Source: Streptococcus sp. S784/96/1
Lineage (GTDB): Bacteria; Bacillota; Bacilli; Lactobacillales; Streptococcaceae
Assembly: GCF_902729355.1 (NCBI RefSeq)
Contig: NZ_CACVCC010000015.1
Location: forward strand, 1-60,160
Direction of reading: 5' to 3'
DNA length: 60,160 nucleotides
A program made the position numbers and the translations under genes. Below the pieces are notes generated by a model. The model was not told the DNA's origin. It saw only the letters and a list, made by a program, of their open reading frames with translations, and did not search any database. The number at the start of each line of letters is the position of its first letter. The first letter of the stretch is position 1. Of the stretch, positions 8,444-17,187 are shown piece by piece.

Positions 8444-9775
8444 TTAATGTTTTTCTTTTAAGACAACATTGAGAATCAAGGCTGCTAGAGTCCCTGTTGA
8501 GATACCTGATGAAAGCACCATATGAATTGGGGTTGGTAGGCTGGCTAAGAGTTCTGGACGAACGGTTACACCGATACCAAGAGCAAAAGCAACTGAGATA
8601 ATAAGAAGTTCGCGATCACCAATTTTGATTGTAGCAAGCGTCTTAATCCCTTGAGCAGCCACGAGGCCAAACATGATAACCCCAACACCACCAAGTACAG
8701 GCTGAGGCATGATGGAAATCAGAGCAGATAGTTTAGGAAAGACTCCAAGGATGGCAAGAATAGCCCCCGCAATAATCATGACATGACGACTAGCAACCTT
8801 TGTCAAGGTAATCAAGCCAACATTTTGCGAGAAGGCAGTGTTTGGTCCTGCACCAAAGATACCCGCAATAAAAGATCCCACACCATCAGCAAGAACGCCA
8901 TTTGCAGCACGCTCACTTGAGATTTTCTCGTTCGATGCCTCACCGATAGCCATTATGATACCAACCGTACCAATTAATGAAACGACATAAGCTGGAATAA
9001 AGGATAAAATTGATGAAAAATCAAATGTTACACCATAGCGAAGAACATTTGGAATGGCAAACCAAGACGCGTCCACAACGGCTGATAAATCCACTTTCCC
9101 AAGAGCGATACAGAGCACGTAGCCAAAAAGCATACCGATAAAAACAGAAGCTGTTGACCACATCCCTTTTCCATAGTGGTTGAGAGCAAGGGTGAATACC
9201 ATGACAGCAAAAGCAATGCCTACATTCTCAACAGAACTATAGTCTGCCGAACCAGAACCACCAGCTGCCCAGTCCATACTGACTGGTAGTAAGGTAATAC
9301 CTATAAGAGAAACTACTGTTCCTGTAATCAACGGTGGGAAAAATTTCATCAGAGGCTTAACAAAGCGACTCAGTACAATTTCCACCAAAGAACCTGCAAT
9401 AGTCGCACCAACAATCCCTGCAATCCCAAACTTAGCACCAACGCTAATAGCAGGATTCGCAAAAGTAAAGTCAGTCCCCATCATTCCTGACACACGAGAC
9501 CCAATAGCTCCCAAACCACGAGACTGCAAAATGGTAGTCAAGCCTGCTACAAAAATGGTCGCAGAAACCATGACAGCCGTATCTTCCACTGATAGTCCAA
9601 TCGCACCAGCTACAACAAGTGGCACTGCAATAATCCCTGCAAAAGCTGCTAAAATGTGCTGGAGCGCTAGAACCACCGACACACCAAGCGGTGGATGATC
9701 TTCGATTTTATAGAGCATGTCATCATGCTTTTCTTCCACGTGTCCGTGATCAATAAGAACTTTATCTTTAGACAT
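8444..9775 (-). CDS. NCS2-family nucleobase permease (xanthine/uric acid type)
   Basis: 443 residues with about 12-14 membrane helices. The NCS2 signature regions are visible: LALQHILAAFAG in the first helix, and GAGPNTAFSQNVGLITLTKV around residue 310, which has the Asn-Gly/Ala-rich form of xanthine/uric-acid permeases rather than uracil permeases. It imports a purine base driven by the proton gradient. It stands alone: no xpt gene is attached, and the 170-base upstream region shows no guanine/xanthine riboswitch. The start has AAAGGTG before it. Exact substrate uncertain. Confidence 0.88.
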   Translation of the reverse strand: MSKDKVLIDHGHVEEKHDDMLYKIEDHPPLGVSVVLALQHILAAFAGIIAVPLVVAGAIGLSVEDTAVMVSATIFVAGLTTILQSRGLGAIGSRVSGMMGTDFTFANPAISVGAKFGIAGIVGATIAGSLVEIVLSRFVKPLMKFFPPLITGTVVSLIGITLLPVSMDWAAGGSGSADYSSVENVGIAFAVMVFTLALNHYGKGMWSTASVFIGMLFGYVLCIALGKVDLSAVVDASWFAIPNVLRYGVTFDFSSILSFIPAYVVSLIGTVGIIMAIGEASNEKISSERAANGVLADGVGSFIAGIFGAGPNTAFSQNVGLITLTKVASRHVMIIAGAILAILGVFPKLSALISIMPQPVLGGVGVIMFGLVAAQGIKTLATIKIGDRELLIISVAFALGIGVTVRPELLASLPTPIHMVLSSGISTGTLAALILNVVLKEKH

Positions 9776-9949
9776 AATACACCTTTTCGTTATTTTTTAA
9801 ATTAAAGTATAACAAAAAAAAGGGAATATTTACAATATTTATGAACTTTTTTATTTAAAATCCACCAATCGTTCGTCTATCTGTCTTTGCTTTTATTATA
9901 TCTTTTTTTGTGATAGAATTATTAAGAAATTGTTAGAACGGAAAGGATT

Positions 9950-10003
9950 ATGAGCCTAAATCAGTTATTCTTTCAATCTTTTCTAGTCAACACGAAAAAA
10001 TAA
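9950..10003 (+). CDS. Possible 17-residue leader peptide upstream of def
   Basis: Reads [17 protein letters not shown], preceded by GGAAAGGATT. It stops 20 bases before the def ATG. It lies within a large stem: GAGCCT (9952-9957) pairs with AGGCTC (10005-10010), and GTTATT (9964-9969) with AATAAC (9999-10004). It could be a regulatory leader, or a chance reading frame in a structured 5' UTR. Confidence 0.35.
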   Translation: MSLNQLFFQSFLVNTKK

Positions 10004-10023
10004 CAGGCTCTAGGTATTTTATT

Positions 10024-10638
10024 ATGACTGCACAAGATAAATTAATCAAAGCTAGTCACTTGATTAACATGGATGATATTATTCGCGAAGGTCATCCGAC
10101 TCTTCGTGAAAAAGCTGCTGAAGTTACTTTGCCATTGAGTGATAATGATATCATTCTTGGGGAAAAAATGATGCAATTTTTGAAAAACTCCCAAGACCCT
10201 GTGATGGCTGAAAAAATGGGACTCCGTGGAGGGGTTGGTTTGGCCGCTCCGCAATTAGATGTGTCAAAACGCATTATTGCTTGTCTCGTCCCAAATCCAG
10301 AAGACGAAGAAGGAAACCCTCCGACTGAAGCTTACAGTTTACAAGCCATTATGTACAACCCTAAAATCGTGGCCCACTCTATCCAACAAGCTGCGCTGGC
10401 CGATGGAGAAGGCTGCCTATCTGTTGATCGCGTTATTGAAGGTTACGTCCCTCGTCACGCCCGTATCACTGTCGAATATTTTGATAAAAATGGGGAAAAA
10501 CACAAAGTCAAGTTCAAAGGTTACAATGCCATCGTTGTTCAGCACGAAATTGACCACCTCAACGGTGTTATGTTCTACGACCGCATCAACATTGCTGAAC
10601 CTTTTAAAATCGAAGACGGCGTGATTATCTTAAAATAA
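10024..10638 (+). CDS. def: Peptide deformylase
   Basis: 204 residues, the length of the type II deformylases common in Gram-positive bacteria. The three metal/active-site motifs are intact: GVGLAAPQ (about residue 75), EGCLSVDR (about 130, Cys ligand) and QHEIDHLNG (about 175, two His ligands and catalytic Glu). It removes the formyl group from nascent proteins as they leave the ribosome. Preceded by a structured leader with a possible short peptide gene, and followed by a large hairpin terminator shared with the convergent yacP gene. Confidence 0.97.
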   Translation: MTAQDKLIKASHLINMDDIIREGHPTLREKAAEVTLPLSDNDIILGEKMMQFLKNSQDPVMAEKMGLRGGVGLAAPQLDVSKRIIACLVPNPEDEEGNPPTEAYSLQAIMYNPKIVAHSIQQAALADGEGCLSVDRVIEGYVPRHARITVEYFDKNGEKHKVKFKGYNAIVVQHEIDHLNGVMFYDRINIAEPFKIEDGVIILK

Positions 10639-10641
10639 ACA

Positions 10642-10775
10642 AAAAGGCTGGGGAAACTCAGATTTCAGCCTTTCTGTTGAAATGTGAATAAAAAAAGTGG
10701 TTTAGGATCAACGTTTTTGAAGACGTTGATCCTAAGCCATTTACTATTTTAAGACTTTTCCCAGCCTCTTTTGAC
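10642..10775. terminator. Nested hairpin terminator between def and yacP
   Basis: The outer arms AAAAGGCTGGGGAAA and TTTTCCCAGCCTCTTTT (ends near 10773) enclose an inner perfect-looking hairpin, TTAGGATCAACGT / ACGTTGATCCTAA (about 10702-10735). Suited to stopping transcription from both sides. Confidence 0.7.
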
Positions 10776-10845
10776 ATATCGTCTTTTATTTTTGATAGCT
10801 AGACTAATAACCTCAATGCTGCTGCAAAGTCAAGGTCACTATGTC

Positions 10846-11364
10846 CTAATCACCTAATGAATGCAACAAGTCTTTCAACTGCGTCATCTGGTCATCTGCA
10901 ATCGCTGATAATCGAGGTTTTTTCAAGTCAATTTGTGCAGACAGTTTGTCCAAATCTGATTTAACCGTGTTAACCCGTTGTTCTAATTCACGAGCAGAAA
11001 CACGTAAACATCCTTGCGCAAAAATGGTCCACTGTTCATTGAGGTCACTAGTCGCTACTTCAACAAGGTTCAAGGCAGTGTTTAATTCTGCTGCCATGCG
11101 TTCAATGTAATCATCCGCAGTCTCATTTTCTTCAGTAAAAATGACTTCTACTTTATACTGATCATAGCGTTGACGATTGCCAGGAACATACTGGGCATCA
11201 AACACACAGGTGATGTCAATTTGTTCAAAATTAGCGTAGTTATTGAGTTTACGCAACAAAATGTTTCGTGCTTCGTCTAATTGATTAGTTTTAAATGCCT
11301 GCTTAGTCTCTTGCCAGAAGGCAATCATATTATAACCATCAACTAGCATAAGTTTCTTTTTCAT
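10846..11364 (-). CDS. NYN-domain endoribonuclease, YacP/Rae1 family
   Basis: 172 residues. The PIN-like NYN domain shows its acidic residues in LVDGYNMIAFW (Asp near 9), CVFDAQYV (Asp near 60) and ENETADDYIE (Glu/Asp near 85), as in the Bacillus ribosome-associated mRNA endonuclease Rae1 (YacP). It starts 21 bases after rlmB, the same order (cysS-mrnC-rlmB-yacP) as in many Firmicutes, here interrupted by an unrelated surface-protein gene. The family's role is cutting translated mRNAs in the ribosomal A site; activity here is inferred from family membership. Confidence 0.9.
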   Translation of the reverse strand: MKKKLMLVDGYNMIAFWQETKQAFKTNQLDEARNILLRKLNNYANFEQIDITCVFDAQYVPGNRQRYDQYKVEVIFTEENETADDYIERMAAELNTALNLVEVATSDLNEQWTIFAQGCLRVSARELEQRVNTVKSDLDKLSAQIDLKKPRLSAIADDQMTQLKDLLHSLGD

Positions 11365-11385
11365 GGATTGCCTCCTCTGTTGCCC

Positions 11386-12132
11386 CTATTGTTTATTTCT
11401 AAACACCTCATACATAAGAATGGCTGCTGCGACGCTCGCATTTAAGCTCTGTACATGCCCATCCATGGGAATAGTAATCATCTCATCCACTTGTTTTTTG
11501 ATATTAGCAGAAATACCTTTGCCTTCATTGCCAATGATGAGGGCGAGCTTACCTAAGGTGTTCCATTTATGAGATGGCGTTCCGTCCATGTCTGTTCCAA
11601 AAATCCAAAAACCAGCCGCTTTTAGTTTGTCCAAGGTCTGACTGAGATTGGTCACACGCGCAATCGGTACATATTCGACAGCCCCTGTTGAAGTTTTGGC
11701 AACAACTGGAGTAACACCAACCGCACGGTGTTTAGGGATAATGACACCTGCTACTTTTGTAGCGTCAGCTGTTCGCAAGATTGACCCCAAATTATGCGGA
11801 TCTGTCAATCCATCCAAAATCAGAATGAGGGGATTTTCTTCCTGCTCTGCTTTTTCCATAATCGTAGATAATTCTGCATACGAAAACTCTGCTACTCGTA
11901 GTACAAAACCTTGGTGAATGCCATTATTGGTCATCTCATTCAAGGTCTTTTTAGGTGTCCAAGAAATAGACACTTTTTTTTCAGTAGCTAGCGTTTTAAT
12001 ATTATCCACATTTTTGCCACGAAGGTCATCTTGGATGTAGAGTTTGTTACCAGTATTTGCTTGTAAACTTTCAGTGACAGCGTGAACGCCATAAACGATA
12101 TCTGTTAATTCTTGTTGTTTCTTTTCTTTCAT
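11386..12132 (-). CDS. rlmB: 23S rRNA (guanosine-2'-O-)-methyltransferase RlmB (TrmH/SpoU family)
   Basis: About 248 residues from the ATG giving MKEKKQQELTDIVYG. An N-terminal RNA-binding domain is followed by the SPOUT knot domain with its three motifs: NLGSILRTADA (about residue 107), LIIGNEGKGIS (about 197) and SLNASVAAAILMYE (about 225). It methylates a 2'-hydroxyl of 23S rRNA using S-adenosylmethionine. A TATAAT-like sequence lies about ten bases before this start, so the transcript leader is very short. A longer in-frame extension upstream lacks conservation and I left it out. Confidence 0.93.
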   Translation of the reverse strand: MKEKKQQELTDIVYGVHAVTESLQANTGNKLYIQDDLRGKNVDNIKTLATEKKVSISWTPKKTLNEMTNNGIHQGFVLRVAEFSYAELSTIMEKAEQEENPLILILDGLTDPHNLGSILRTADATKVAGVIIPKHRAVGVTPVVAKTSTGAVEYVPIARVTNLSQTLDKLKAAGFWIFGTDMDGTPSHKWNTLGKLALIIGNEGKGISANIKKQVDEMITIPMDGHVQSLNASVAAAILMYEVFRNKQ

Positions 12133-12383
12133 GTCTTCATTATAGCATGAATTATAGCACACGTGCAGGGGTTTATTTGAATTTCCTATCCAAATAATAC
12201 TGACTGTTATCGCTTTGTTTCCTTACATATCAATAGAATTGTCTAAACAGTCAAAAAGACATTTCAACTCTAAAGTCAAAACATCTCTTTACATTAACTT
12301 CTATCCTTCTACACTATCATTCAGCTACGCTTTTCTTTGAAAAGAAATCATACGACTGTAATTAAACCTATCACTATATACAA

Positions 12384-13175
12384 TCAACGTTTTTTTATGA
12401 AGTAGACTAAAGTGCTCACAAATCCGATACCAGTAACAATCAGAGTACCTAAAACTATTTTAGAAAAACCTTTCTCTTCTGATGACTCAGGCATTCGATC
12501 TGCGAGATTGATTCCTGTTTTTTGTGAAGCTGAGGCCTGTTTAACAGATTGACTAGAGGACTCATCCGTCTTAGACAGATTTGATTCTGAAGCTACAGTC
12601 GTCACATCTTGATTGTTAGATAACTCTCCTTGCCTAATTGACGGTTGTTGTGTTTGGAGAGATGTAGCGGTTGCTGACTTGGACGTATTCTGACTGGCAT
12701 TTTCTGAAGGCAACTGCGGAGCTGAGGTTTTTGTCGAGCTTGCATTAGGCAGAGTCGTTGGTGTGTATGTAACTCCTTTTGAATAACCTGAATGCGTTAC
12801 TGGTCCATCTGGAAGACTAACCGTTACATGGTAACTATCCTCTTTTAAACCTTCCAAACCAAACCAACAAGTAAAACGACGTTCCCCTTTAGGTACCGTG
12901 TAATCCAAGGTATTCATCACCTCCCCGACCAAATTACGTAACTCAACAGTGACTACCTTAGCTGTATCAAATTTTTGAGGCAAATTGACAACAACATCCA
13001 CAATGGGTTGTTCAGAACGTAGGGTGTTACTAACAGCAATAGCTAAACCATACGGCGCCTCAATATTTTGTCCAACTTCAGTCACAATATCTTCTGCTTG
13101 AGCACATTGTTGTCCACATAGCCCAAACAAGGCAATTCCTAAAAGCACTTTAGCTGATAAACGTTTGTATGACAT
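12384..13175 (-). CDS. Unrecognised secreted, C-terminally membrane-anchored protein
   Basis: 263 residues: signal peptide (about 1-27, ending AQA), a compact beta-rich domain (about 28-135) with an Ig-like feel, a low-complexity Ser/Thr/Gln linker (about 145-225), and a C-terminal hydrophobic helix (about 238-258) ending IKKR. There is no LPXTG motif, so anchoring is by the tail helix. The layout suggests a wall-spanning surface protein holding its N-domain outside. It separates rlmB from the cysS-mrnC operon, so it is probably an insertion into an otherwise conserved order. GGAGAAAATCT precedes the ATG. Function unknown. Confidence 0.75.
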   Translation of the reverse strand: MSYKRLSAKVLLGIALFGLCGQQCAQAEDIVTEVGQNIEAPYGLAIAVSNTLRSEQPIVDVVVNLPQKFDTAKVVTVELRNLVGEVMNTLDYTVPKGERRFTCWFGLEGLKEDSYHVTVSLPDGPVTHSGYSKGVTYTPTTLPNASSTKTSAPQLPSENASQNTSKSATATSLQTQQPSIRQGELSNNQDVTTVASESNLSKTDESSSQSVKQASASQKTGINLADRMPESSEEKGFSKIVLGTLIVTGIGFVSTLVYFIKKR

Positions 13176-13242
13176 AGATTTTCTCCTCGCAATATAACAA
13201 TCGGACGATTTCGCCCCCTTATCTTATTATTCGTAAGAAAGC

Positions 13243-13275
13243 AAAAAAAGAATTGAAAATTTCAATTCTTTTTTA
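13243..13275. terminator. Bidirectional terminator after the cysS operon
   Basis: A near-perfect palindrome AAAAAAGAATTGAAA / TTTCAATTCTTTTTT. It overlaps the last codons of the 13262-13747 gene. Confidence 0.85.
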
Positions 13276-13747
13276 CTTCATGTTGATATTCTGTTACTGT
13301 AATGCCTTGACTGCGTAAATAAGCCGTAGCTTTTGGTGAAAAATAATTCACTGACTGAGCATCAATGACAGTCAACTTCTTAAACTGATTTAGTTCTCTT
13401 TCAGAGACAACCACAACATCAAATTCATCTCCCTCACCATCGCCATAGGGCATTAGCTGCAAATAAATGTCATTACCGCCATCTAAATAGAGCTTTTTAA
13501 CATATTTTGCTAGTCGTTTGGGAATTTTGAAAGCTTCAAAATAGTCCTTAACTTCTGGTGCCACAACATCGTAGGTCGCTTCGAAATCAACAGGAACTTG
13601 CTTAGCATATTCGTAGACATCAAACTTCGGTGTCAGAACTTCCTGTTCATACATGAGCTCTTGGATAATCATTAATTTAAAATTAAAGTTATCAAATTCA
13701 AGATAATCTTCTTGACCTCCCAACATATTTTTGAAAAATGAAATCAT
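13262..13747 (-). CDS. Conserved-looking protein of unknown function in the cysS-mrnC operon
   Basis: 161 residues, cytoplasmic, acidic, mixed alpha/beta, with no membrane segment or motif I recognise. It begins inside the last codon of mrnC (4-base overlap), so its translation is probably coupled, and ends in the operon terminator. The coupling to cysS and mrnC implies regular co-expression, but no function can be read from the sequence. Features that may help a search: a VYEYAKQVP stretch near residue 45, DGGNDIYLQL near 92 and a strongly acidic DGEGDEFDVV. Confidence 0.8.
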   Translation of the reverse strand: MISFFKNMLGGQEDYLEFDNFNFKLMIIQELMYEQEVLTPKFDVYEYAKQVPVDFEATYDVVAPEVKDYFEAFKIPKRLAKYVKKLYLDGGNDIYLQLMPYGDGEGDEFDVVVVSERELNQFKKLTVIDAQSVNYFSPKATAYLRSQGITVTEYQHEVKKN

Positions 13748-14145
13748 CTTCCCTCCTCTTCAACCACCTCAATACACCAGTTAATCAGTTCTTCTAGGCG
13801 TTCAATTTGCTCAGTCATGTGTAGATAGCCTAGAACTGCTTCAAATCCTGTGGACATCTTATAGGTAATGACATCCGTATTTTTTGCCTTAGTGTGGGTT
13901 GAAGCATTACGCCCACGCTTGTAGATTTCTTCTTCTTTTTCAGTCAATAACTGCGCTTCCCGCATAGCCGTGATGAGGCTTGCCTGTGCCTTGGCCGACA
14001 CATATTTTGTCGCTAGGCGGTGCAGTTGATTGGGCTTGGTCTGACCTTGGAAAATCAAGTGACGGCGAACGTACAAGGAATACACCGCATCGCCTTCAAA
14101 TGCGAGCGCTATACCATTGATCAAATTGACATCCAGATTAGTCAC
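13744..14145 (-). CDS. mrnC: Mini-ribonuclease III
   Basis: 133 residues consisting of only the RNase III catalytic domain. The signature EGDAVYSLYVRRHL is near residue 17, and the second acidic cluster is replaced by the STGFEAVLGYLH motif typical of Mini-III. There is no double-stranded-RNA-binding domain, as expected. It matures 23S rRNA in Bacillus. The start is a GTG that overlaps the end of cysS by eight bases, and its own end overlaps the next gene, giving a tightly coupled three-gene operon. Confidence 0.93.
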   Translation of the reverse strand: MTNLDVNLINGIALAFEGDAVYSLYVRRHLIFQGQTKPNQLHRLATKYVSAKAQASLITAMREAQLLTEKEEEIYKRGRNASTHTKAKNTDVITYKMSTGFEAVLGYLHMTEQIERLEELINWCIEVVEEEGR

Positions 14146-15490
14146 GTGTCCACCTCACTCCGTCTTTGGTGTCAAGGAGTTTAATTCCTTGTGTTGCCAA
14201 TTCATCACGGATGCGGTCCGCTGTGGCAAAATCACGATTAGCACGCGCTGCTTGGCGTTCCTCAATCAAGCGCTCAATATCTGTATCCAAGACTTCTTCT
14301 TTAAAGACAATCCCAAAGACCTCTAACATTTTTGTTAATTCAACTTTGACGCTTTTATCATAGTTCCCTGAGTTAATCCATTTCGCCATTTCAAAGACGA
14401 CAGTAATCCCATTTGCGGTGTTGAAATCTTCGTCCATAGCATCCGTAAATTTAGCGACAAAATCAACTAATTCGTCTGCGTTTACTTGACCTGTGAAAGG
14501 CTGTTCGTAGGTATTTTTTAAATACTTCAAATTAGCTTGCGCATCATGAATGGCTTTTTCAGTAAAGTTAATTGGTTTGCGGTATTGCTGTATAGCAAGG
14601 AAGAAACGCAAGACCTGCCCATCAACAGTTTTCAAAGCATCATGAATCGTAATGAAGTTACCAAGAGATTTGGACATTTTTTCATTATCCACATTGACAA
14701 AGCCATTGTGCATCCAGTAGTTGACGAATTTGTGGCCAGTTTTGGCCTCTGACTGAGCAATTTCATTCGTATGGTGTGGAAACTCAAGGTCGGCTCCACC
14801 ACCATGAATATCTATGGTATCGCCTAAAATTTCAGTTGCCATAACCGAACATTCAATATGCCAGCCTGGACGACCGGCTCCCCAAGGACTTTCCCAAGAC
14901 ACTTCGCCTGCCTTAGCAGATTTCCAGAGGGCAAAATCCACAGGGCTTTCCTTGCGATCGGTTTCCTCATCTGTACGTCCACTGGCTCCCAAGACCAAAT
15001 CGGCTAGAGTTTTATTGGCTAACTTAGCATAATCAGCTGATTTTTCCACACGGAAATAGACATCTCCTTCTGACTCGTAAGCGAAGCCTTTTTCCAAAAG
15101 GTCAGCCACAAAAGCAATAATCTCGTCCATATAGTCAATGACACGAGGATTTTTAGTAGCAGGTTTGATACCCAGCGCAGCCGTATCTTCCATAAAAGCC
15201 GCAATGTACTTGTCTGAAAAATCCTTAGTCGTAAGACCTTCTCTAGCTGCGCCATGGATAATCTTGTCATCCACATCGGTGAAGTTAGACACATAAGTCA
15301 CCTCAAAACCTCTATACTCCAAATAACGACGGATGGTATCAAAAGCTACAGCGCTCCGCCCATTTCCTACGTGAATGTAATTGTAAACCGTTGGACCGCA
15401 GACATACATCTTAACCTTGCCCTCTTCCAAGGGGACAAACTCACGTAAACTACGGGTCATGGTATCGTAAATCTTAATCGTCATACTCAT
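14138..15490 (-). CDS. cysS: Cysteinyl-tRNA synthetase
   Basis: About 450 residues, class I synthetase. CGPTVYNYIHVGNGRS near residue 31 holds the zinc-binding Cys and the HIGH motif (as HVGN). GWHIECS near 210 and HHTNEIAQSE near 240 supply the other zinc ligands, and the KMSKSLGN loop is near 270. First gene of the cysS-mrnC-unknown operon. The 165 bases upstream show no T-box leader, so control by uncharged tRNA-Cys is not evident. Two in-frame ATGs (MSM) are possible starts. Confidence 0.97.
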   Translation of the reverse strand: MSMTIKIYDTMTRSLREFVPLEEGKVKMYVCGPTVYNYIHVGNGRSAVAFDTIRRYLEYRGFEVTYVSNFTDVDDKIIHGAAREGLTTKDFSDKYIAAFMEDTAALGIKPATKNPRVIDYMDEIIAFVADLLEKGFAYESEGDVYFRVEKSADYAKLANKTLADLVLGASGRTDEETDRKESPVDFALWKSAKAGEVSWESPWGAGRPGWHIECSVMATEILGDTIDIHGGGADLEFPHHTNEIAQSEAKTGHKFVNYWMHNGFVNVDNEKMSKSLGNFITIHDALKTVDGQVLRFFLAIQQYRKPINFTEKAIHDAQANLKYLKNTYEQPFTGQVNADELVDFVAKFTDAMDEDFNTANGITVVFEMAKWINSGNYDKSVKVELTKMLEVFGIVFKEEVLDTDIERLIEERQAARANRDFATADRIRDELATQGIKLLDTKDGVRWTRD

Positions 15491-15805
15491 ACTCTCTTCG
15501 TTTATCTAATGCTTTCATTATACCACAAAGAGACCCTCACACAAAAATACGAGGGTAATTCTTTCCTAATAATAAATGAACTACCCATACAATGAGTAGA
15601 TAGATCATTAATGATGTTATAAAGCTCCCACAATCTGATGTGGCAAGTACAATTCATCTAAATAGGTATGCCGTCCGTACCTAAGGTAACCTCTGTTGCC
15701 GTGTCTAATTTGATACAACATAATGAAGCGGAATTTCTACCCCTTAACGATGCACCCGCACAGGTGCATTTTTGCACATTCCTCATAACGATGCCGTATG
15801 CACCG
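15491..15805. other. Gene-free stretch at the edge of the decayed island
   Basis: Holds the cysS promoter region, then sequence of different character from about 15658 rightward. A GC-rich hairpin (GCACCCGCACAGGTGC, near 15751) may be the terminator of the decayed RibD-like gene. Nothing else is supportable. Confidence 0.4.
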
Positions 15806-16564
15806 TTACAGAGTAAAGTATTCGGTTTTATCGCTGCCTGTGCGTACATAGCGTTCTCCTTGTAGAACCCGAATAATTAGCCAATCACCTAGTATCGCAA
15901 TCTTATATAGGAATCCTCCAAAGCAGTACATTCGATCATCTTTAACACACCCAAATTGAATAGTTTTTTTAGATTTCAAAGACTGTCCATCAATTAAAGC
16001 GGAGGTGTCTTTTCCACCAATCAGTATCGGAGCCACAACGATATCGACAAAGTCAAATAGCTTTCCACGTAGGAACAATCCATCTACAGTTCCTGCCGAC
16101 TGTACTGTCAATCTGTCACAGCCATAATCTTTATTTAGAATTTCAAGAGCCTCTTTCAGCGAGATTTGCTCTTGAAGAATAATGTGTAGATTATCCTCTT
16201 TTACAGAAAAATCCAGCTGTTTCGGATCGGATGTTATAACCACCGCCTACTTTGAACGTGCGCAGAAATACCTTACACCATTTTCCGTCAGATGGTGATT
16301 ATCCAACAGTACAAATGATACCGGCGTTTTTGATGGGAGCAGCTTTTCACTAATACCAATCTTAGCCTATACTCGACCCGTGTTAAAAGACCATAAGTCC
16401 GTGGATTGTTCAATTTCATAGTATTGATGCAACCCTTCCGCTACTCCGGTTATCTTAAGGAAGTCCTTATCTACATCCAATTCGGCCGAAGTATCCGTGC
16501 TGATTTTGCCGTCAACAGACATCAACATAAATAAAGGTTGTTATCGGTCTGCCCCTTCTTTCAT
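15806..16564 (-). pseudogene. RibD C-terminal/dihydrofolate-reductase-like protein with three in-frame stops
   Basis: A single reading frame from an ATG at 16564 to 15806 (253 codons) gives a recognisable RibD_C/DHFR-like reductase: LFMLMSVDGKIST at the start (nucleotide-binding strand), SFNTGRV.AKIG near residue 65, and the C-terminal SAGTVDGLFLRGKL and VAPILIGG segments. It is broken by three nonsense codons in that frame (a TAA near codon 8, TAG near codon 60, and a TAG three codons before 16243), with no frameshift. The intact family uses NADPH to reduce pterin- or ribityl-type substrates. It follows the 16576-17187 gene by 11 bases in operon fashion. The 3' 145 codons remain open but lack the active N-terminus. 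Confidence 0.7.
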
Positions 16565-16575
16565 CCTCGCTTCTT

Positions 16576-17187
16576 TTATTTTTTCGGTAGTTTAAGTTTA
16601 ATATTCACATTGCCACCAAGTACACTTACTCCTACCACTAACCCCGCTACAAGGACAGAACTTGCGATTTTTACAATACCCCTATTAAACTGCCGCTTCT
16701 CCGAATCCTTCTTGTCAACCATACGAACCGTTTCTGTTTCCTGCGAACTAATCTCAGTATCCTTTTAGCTTACAGTTTTCAGAATTTCCATTTTTTTCAA
16801 GAATGGCTTCTCGTTCCTTGGCACTCAATTCCGGATTATCCAAGCACTTACTTAAGTCAGCGTGTACTTTTTCTGCAAAATCATAGAACTGCTTTCGGCT
16901 ATCTGTCGAGATATCCAATTCCTTATCAGCTGTTGCGTAAACCTGCTTTATGCTCTCATCATCGCTTGAAATTATGTTTCCCAAGATATCCTTGTACTCG
17001 GACATGGATGACTGAATGAATTTTACAAACTCAGGAAACTGTGCAATGACTTCTTTTGCAACATCCGACCGTAGTTCACTTGATTTGGACGCGATACTCA
17101 AGACGTCTGTTTTCGACAAATTCTTAAAATCTGTCCTTTTCATTATATCAAGTGCCTGTTTTTCAATTGGCGTAATAGTAGTTTCAA
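16576..17187 (-). pseudogene. Helix-rich protein with C-terminal membrane segment, frameshifted and N-truncated
   Basis: Reading leftward from about 17187, the frame gives a charged alpha-helical protein (PIEKQALDIMKRTDF, then SKSSELRSDVAKEVI) to a stop at 16754. Past a one-base slip near 16760 the adjacent frame continues smoothly (QETETVRMVDKKDSEKR), then a hydrophobic helix (IVKIASSVLVAGLVVGVSVL), and stops at 16576. The join at 17187 falls in the middle of an aldo/keto reductase remnant, so the N-terminus is lost. I do not recognise the family. Together with the RibD-like gene it forms a decayed two-gene unit that appears imported. Confidence 0.55.

Noticed and set aside
8229..8447. Small plus-strand protein within the dispersed repeat
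   Set aside because: The corresponding frame in the copy at 48606 is broken and different, so it is not a conserved coding sequence.
9776..9950. Purine riboswitch upstream of the NCS2 permease
   Set aside because: Xanthine permease genes often have one, but I found no conserved core or terminator/antiterminator pair on the minus strand here.
15491..15657. T-box leader upstream of cysS
   Set aside because: The T-box core sequence and the terminator expected of one are absent, and the space is too short.
15806..16243. Treating the 3' part of the RibD-like gene as an intact 145-residue gene
   Set aside because: The same frame continues upstream with recognisable N-terminal motifs beyond stop codons, so it is the tail of a broken gene.
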